A program made the position numbers and the translations under genes. Source: Geobacter sp. UBA6169 (GTDB taxonomy: Bacteria > Desulfobacterota > Desulfuromonadia > Geobacterales > Pseudopelobacteraceae). From it: a DNA stretch of 9,375 nucleotides. Under the pieces are notes generated by a model, which did not search any database, had not been told where the DNA came from, and saw nothing but the letters and a program-made list of their open reading frames with translations. Shown piece after piece: positions 6,397-9,375 of this stretch. The DNA is taken from contig DIUB01000041.1 in the NCBI GenBank assembly GCA_002422265.1, forward strand, positions 1-9,375. Direction: 5' to 3'. The first letter of the stretch is position 1, and each line of letters opens with the position of its first letter.

Positions 6397-6431
6397 TTAT
6401 AGAACGCGGAGCGTTTGTAGTACGGTGCTGT

Positions 6432-8705
6432 TCAGGTGGCGCGTCTGCGTTGCAGGGCAATGCCATGCTTGTCGAGCAACCGGTAGAAGGTTCTGCGTGG
6501 TATCTCTGCCAGGCGGGCTGCCTTGGATACGTTGCCGCCGGCATCTTCCAGATAGCGCAGGACCAGGTTTCGTTCCAGATGGCCCACATGGGATTCCCGT
6601 TCAGCCTTAAACGACACGCGCCGGGCAGTCGGCAGCTCACCGGCCCGTTCTTCGTGGATCTCTCTGAATACGGACGGCAGATTTTCAAGGCGGATAACGC
6701 TGTCCTGGGACAGGACTGCCGCACGTTCGATTATGTTCTGCATCTCGCGGATATTTCCGGGCCAGTGGTAATGGCGCATGGCCGTAACTGCCCGTTCCTC
6801 AATGCCGGTCAGCCGTTTGTTCAGCTTTTTCCCGGCCTTTTCAAGGAAGTGGCGGGCAAGAATGGCGATGGAGTCAGGCCGTTCGCGCAGCGGTGTCAGG
6901 TCAATTGAAAAGACATTCAGGCGGTAGTAGAGGTCCTCGCGGAACCATCCTTCACGCACTCCTTGCTCCAGATCTTTGTTGGTGGCGGCAATCAGCCGTA
7001 CGTTTACCCTTTTGATGGCAGTACCACCAGCCGGGCGTACCTCCCCCTGATCAAGCAGGCGCAGCAGCTCTGCCTGGAGTTTCGGGGTAATATCACCGAT
7101 CTCATCCAGAAAGATGGTACCGCCGTCCGCAGCCTCGAATAATCCTTTGCGATCAGCTATGGCGCCGGTGAAAGCGCCTTTCTTGTGGCCGAACAGCTCG
7201 CTTTCCAGCAGCGAGTCGGTCAGGGTGGTGCAGTTGACCGTAACCAGCGGCTTGTCTGCCCTGGTACTGAGCCGGTGAATGGCGCGGGCAGTCAGCTCTT
7301 TGCCGGTGCCGGTCTCGCCCCGGATCAGAACAGTGGTGGGGGTGGGCCCTACCTGGCGAATCAATTCAACAGTTGCACTGTTCTCGCGATCATCGCCGAT
7401 GATCATATCCTCGCCCAGCTGCTTGTCCAGCTCTCGCGACATCAGTTCGTACTTCTGCAGCAACAGGCCGCGGTCTTCCTCCATCTTGCGCAGGTTATAC
7501 GGCAGGCACATGCCGATATCGGCCAGCCCCTGAAAAACCGCCACGGCATGCTCACGGCAGGTGGCATAGCCACAGGCACGGCAATTGAGTTCGTCCCCCT
7601 GGCTGAACTTTGAGGTTGCGTGCAGTATCTTCTTGATATCATCAGATTTGGGTGTTGGAAGCCTGATCGCCTTGTCTTGAAAACATTGAGAGATCGAGAC
7701 CGGGGGAGGTGCGTTCAGATAGTGGGGGGCAGTGCGGTACGGAACCGTACTACTATTGTAGTTAATGATCAGATTGCGTTTGTAAAAATGGGTGAGATCA
7801 CGTTTCTTGCCAGGCCCGTCTACACAGCCTCCATCACAGAAGCGCAGGTCAGCATAGCGAGGGTTGATTCGACCGGCAGCCAAGTCGCGCACAAGCTCAA
7901 GGGTATTGTTTTCACCTTCTACTGCCACAGTTTCCGTATCAAGATAGTCGGTCTCGATGTCCAGTGCGCGCAGCGGTCCGCCGGCAAGGGTGAACATCCG
8001 CCCGTGTTCAGGATCAATGCCGTCAAAACCGGCTTCCGCCAGGTTGGCGGGGGTTATGCCGCGACGTTTGAAAAACAGCTCAATCTCGCCATAGGTCAGG
8101 ACCAGATCAACATCATGGTCAACCTCGGGCGACTGGATCTCGAATTTGGCGGCAATGCAGGTGCTGAGATAGACCACCTTGACGTGGGAGCCGAGGGTCT
8201 GCTTGATGAAGCGTCCCATTGCCACCATGGGTGAAACCACTGGCATCAGGTTTGGCAGCAGGTTAGGATAATGGCGTTCGATCAGATCAACCACGGCAGG
8301 GCAGTGGGTTGAGATAAGCGGATGTCTGGTCCTGGCTATTTCTGCTGCATAGTGGGGGGCAAGCATCCGGGCACCGTAGGCTCCTTCATGAACTTCATAA
8401 AAGCCCAGGCTCTTCAGGCCCGCCACCAGCTGGCCTGGCGTATAGGCATGAAAAAATGCAGGGAAGGAACAACCCAGCACGGCCACCACCGGGTCGCGGG
8501 AGGCCAGCAGTTCCTGCGTCTTTACCATCCGGTCAACCACCACCTTGGCCTTCTGGGGGCAGTTCAGGCAGTTACCGCAGCCAATACAGCGCTCGTAGAT
8601 GATCTCGGCATAGCCGCTATCTACCTTGATCGCCTTGACCGGGCAGGTGCGCACACAGGAATAGCAGGTGCGGCAGCGTTCTTTGTACGTGATGATCGGT
8701 TGCAT
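6432..8705 (-). CDS. Sigma-54 activator with ferredoxin and [FeFe]-hydrogenase-like sensor domains
   Basis: A 757-residue cytoplasmic transcription activator. Domain order: 2x[4Fe-4S] ferredoxin (C11, C14, C17, C21; C40, C43, C46, C49); [FeFe]-hydrogenase large-subunit-like domain at about 70-340 with C135, C183, C290 and C294 at the H-cluster positions; a 4Fe-4S domain (C375, C378, C383, C400); a likely coiled-coil linker (about 405-430); and an AAA+ sigma-54 interaction domain at about 436-660 with Walker A GETGTGKE (463-470), GAFTGA (510-515), Walker B IFLDEIGD (531-538) and WPGNIREMQN. A Fis-type HTH is at about 710-750 (GNVSKAARLAEIPRRTFYRLLDKHG). With GAFTGA intact it should remodel sigma-54 polymerase. 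No PAS or response-receiver domain is present, so the Fe-S/hydrogenase part is the likely sensor of redox state or H2. ATG 8705 follows AAGGGGC. A 2-domain hydrogenase with catalysis is unlikely, since the proton-shuttle cysteine is replaced by His134. Confidence 0.95.
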   Translation of the reverse strand: MQPIITYKERCRTCYSCVRTCPVKAIKVDSGYAEIIYERCIGCGNCLNCPQKAKVVVDRMVKTQELLASRDPVVAVLGCSFPAFFHAYTPGQLVAGLKSLGFYEVHEGAYGARMLAPHYAAEIARTRHPLISTHCPAVVDLIERHYPNLLPNLMPVVSPMVAMGRFIKQTLGSHVKVVYLSTCIAAKFEIQSPEVDHDVDLVLTYGEIELFFKRRGITPANLAEAGFDGIDPEHGRMFTLAGGPLRALDIETDYLDTETVAVEGENNTLELVRDLAAGRINPRYADLRFCDGGCVDGPGKKRDLTHFYKRNLIINYNSSTVPYRTAPHYLNAPPPVSISQCFQDKAIRLPTPKSDDIKKILHATSKFSQGDELNCRACGYATCREHAVAVFQGLADIGMCLPYNLRKMEEDRGLLLQKYELMSRELDKQLGEDMIIGDDRENSATVELIRQVGPTPTTVLIRGETGTGKELTARAIHRLSTRADKPLVTVNCTTLTDSLLESELFGHKKGAFTGAIADRKGLFEAADGGTIFLDEIGDITPKLQAELLRLLDQGEVRPAGGTAIKRVNVRLIAATNKDLEQGVREGWFREDLYYRLNVFSIDLTPLRERPDSIAILARHFLEKAGKKLNKRLTGIEERAVTAMRHYHWPGNIREMQNIIERAAVLSQDSVIRLENLPSVFREIHEERAGELPTARRVSFKAERESHVGHLERNLVLRYLEDAGGNVSKAARLAEIPRRTFYRLLDKHGIALQRRRAT

Positions 8706-8734
8706 GCTGTTGCTGCCCCTTGATTTTTTTTATG

Positions 8735-8791
8735 ACTATACCACAAGAAAATTAAAGTGTGCAATAAATGGCACATATCAGCTATGGTCAA
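8735..8791 (-). promoter_or_regulatory. Candidate sigma-70 promoters of the activator gene
   Basis: Two overlapping minus-strand candidates. One is TTGCAC (8764-8759), 18 bases, TATAGT (8740-8735). The other is TTGACC (8791-8786), 17 bases, TTTATT (8768-8763). Both are imperfect, and both overlap the dyad at 8758-8775, so a protein bound there would probably block or alter transcription. Confidence 0.4.
8758..8775. promoter_or_regulatory. Dyad TGTGC-N8-GCACA, candidate operator (copy 1)
   Basis: TGTGCAATAAATGGCACA has five-base arms TGTGC/GCACA around eight bases. It lies 53-70 bases before the activator start codon and overlaps both promoter candidates, and a closely related copy stands upstream of the RHH gene (6356-6373). 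The eight-base spacer differs from the six of CRP- and Rex-type sites, so those regulators are less likely. Confidence 0.5.
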
Positions 8792-8804
8792 GAGGAGGTC
8801 AATA

Positions 8805-8876
8805 ATGCAGTGCAGCTGTCGGCTTTCAATGGCAAGCGGTGAATGCTGGCTGGCAACAGTTTTTGACAACCTCTGA
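8805..8876 (+). CDS. Possible 23-residue small protein or leader peptide
   Basis: ATG 8805 follows a near-perfect AGGAGGT (8793-8799) by five bases and opens 23 codons (MQCSCRLSMASGECWLATVF...), ending at TGA 8874-8876. Three cysteines occur in the first 14 residues. It lies between the activator gene and the SRP RNA promoter, whose -35 overlaps its end. No family is recognised, and a chance ORF is quite possible; the strong ribosome binding site is the only positive evidence. Confidence 0.25.
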   Translation: MQCSCRLSMASGECWLATVFDNL

Positions 8877-8891
8877 CAGATGTGCTATTGA
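8863..8891 (+). promoter_or_regulatory. Predicted sigma-70 promoter of ffs-dnaX
   Basis: A perfect TTGACA (8863-8868) is followed after 17 bases by TATTGA (8886-8891). Transcription would start near 8898, about 30 bases before the mature SRP RNA, so 5' processing would be needed. Confidence 0.55.
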
Positions 8892-8927
8892 GTCTGCCTG
8901 CCTTATCAATCCAAAAGCAGGTTTGTT

Positions 8928-9054
8928 GTGGGCGGAGATGATAGTCGGGCCCTGCGCAACGGCAGGCCGTGAACCCCGCCAGGTCCGGAAGGAAGCAACG
9001 GCAGCGGCTGACGCTGTGTGCCGCAGGTCAACCCGGCTATCATCTCCGCCCACA
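8928..9054 (+). ncRNA. ffs: Signal recognition particle RNA (4.5S type)
   Basis: The RNA core of the signal recognition particle, which binds Ffh and targets membrane proteins co-translationally. The diagnostic apical hairpin with its GGAA tetraloop and asymmetric loop is visible at about 8980-8998 (AGGTCCGGAAGGAAGCA). The flanks pair in a long terminal helix: TGTGGGCGGAGATGATAG (8927-8944) is perfectly complementary to 9037-9054, and the pairing continues inwards for five more positions (one G-T). The ends are therefore approximate; about 125 bases is slightly longer than the 114 of E. coli. No Alu-type domain is present. dnaX follows 40 bases later with no terminator between, a known arrangement in several bacteria. 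Confidence 0.93.
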
Positions 9055-9093
9055 AACGTTTGCAGCGCCACTGTGCAGATCAGGAAGGCGACC

Positions 9094-9375
9094 GTGTCCT
9101 ACGAAGTGCTTGCCAGAAAATATCGTCCCCAGACCTTTTCGGGCCTTACGGGCCAGGAGCATGTCAGCCGTACCCTGCAAAATGCCATTGAAACCGGTCG
9201 GGTTGCCCATGCCTTTCTGTTCACCGGCGCACGAGGGGTGGGCAAGACCAGCTACGGCCCGCATTCTGGCCAAGGCACTCAACTGCGAGCAGGGAGTTTC
9301 GCTTGAGCCCTGCAATGTCTGCCCGCACTGCCGCGAGATCACCGATGGCAGCTCAACGGATGTCTTTGAGATCGA
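9094..9375 (+). CDS. dnaX: DNA polymerase III gamma/tau subunit, 5' part, frameshifted
   Basis: The N-terminus of the clamp-loader ATPase that loads the beta sliding clamp; the gene continues past the window. GTG 9094 follows AGGAAGG (9082-9088) and gives SYEVLARKYRPQTF, then TGQEHVSRTLQNAIETGRVAHAF and LFTGARGVGKTS with Walker A. At 9253 there is one extra T: removing it restores TARILAKALNCEQG, the zinc-module CNVCPHC and ITDGSSTDVFEI, open to the window end. As written, the first frame ends at TGA 9304-9306 after 70 codons, so the sequence encodes no working protein. The known dnaX programmed frameshift is far downstream on an A-rich slippery site and cannot explain this. A sequence error is the simplest reading; a real lesion with a second dnaX copy elsewhere is the alternative. 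Confidence 0.9.

Noticed and set aside
6403..6415. Hairpin AACGC/GCGTT as terminator of the activator gene
   Set aside because: The stem is only five base pairs and no T-run follows on the minus strand.
7620..8723. Plus-strand open frames of 204 and 133 codons
   Set aside because: They are antisense to the well-supported sigma-54 activator gene and have no domain signature.
8769..8785. Plus-strand TGGCACATATCAGCT as a sigma-54 promoter
   Set aside because: GG and GC are separated by nine bases instead of ten and the -12 block is poor.
9240..9306. Programmed ribosomal frameshift in dnaX
   Set aside because: No slippery run is present, the site is in the Walker A region and not in the distal gene, and the 70-codon product would be useless.
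1..9375. CRISPR array or prophage attachment site at tRNA-Leu
   Set aside because: No regularly spaced repeats were seen and no copy of the tRNA 3' end or integrase gene is visible in the window.

Overview
The window looks like chromosomal DNA from a Geobacter/Pelobacter-type anaerobe (Desulfuromonadales). This is inferred from three things: a sigma-54 activator carrying ferredoxin and [FeFe]-hydrogenase-like domains, the radical SAM-DUF2344 / RNase G pair, and an SRP RNA just ahead of dnaX. I could not run a taxonomic search.

Left part (1-1660) is an accessory region. It holds a minus-strand protein of unknown function (15-560). Next is an IS200-type insertion sequence (about 640-1325) whose tyrosine HUH transposase is intact and whose ends carry several short hairpins with TAT or TAC loops. 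The IS abuts a minus-strand fragment of a DUF6088 (AbiEi-antitoxin-like) gene that has lost both ends. An intrinsic terminator without an obvious gene of its own follows.

Central part (1675-5981) is a plus-strand housekeeping block. It runs from a tRNA-Leu(CAG) with promoter and terminator, through an 828-residue B12-binding/radical SAM/DUF2344 fusion protein that starts only 18 bases after the tRNA terminator, to ribonuclease G, and closes with a hairpin that can terminate both strands.

Right-central part (6007-8780) is a minus-strand regulatory unit. A 757-residue sigma-54 enhancer-binding protein (6432-8705) joins two ferredoxin clusters, a hydrogenase-like H-cluster domain, a further 4Fe-4S domain, an AAA+ domain and a Fis-type HTH. 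Downstream is a 61-residue ribbon-helix-helix protein (6007-6192) preceded by a good -24/-12 promoter candidate. An 18-base dyad present in the activator's own promoter region recurs about 112-129 bases upstream of the predicted start from that -24/-12 promoter. The two copies suggest a self-contained redox- or gas-responsive circuit: activator binds its own promoter and switches on the RHH gene. This is inference, but it is the most interesting system here.

Right end (8800-9375) has a possible 23-codon ORF with a strong Shine-Dalgarno, a sigma-70 promoter, the SRP RNA (ffs) and the start of dnaX, which runs off the window. The dnaX reading frame is broken by one extra T at 9253, just after the Walker A lysine. 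Since dnaX is normally essential, this is either a sequence error or a genuine and surprising lesion.
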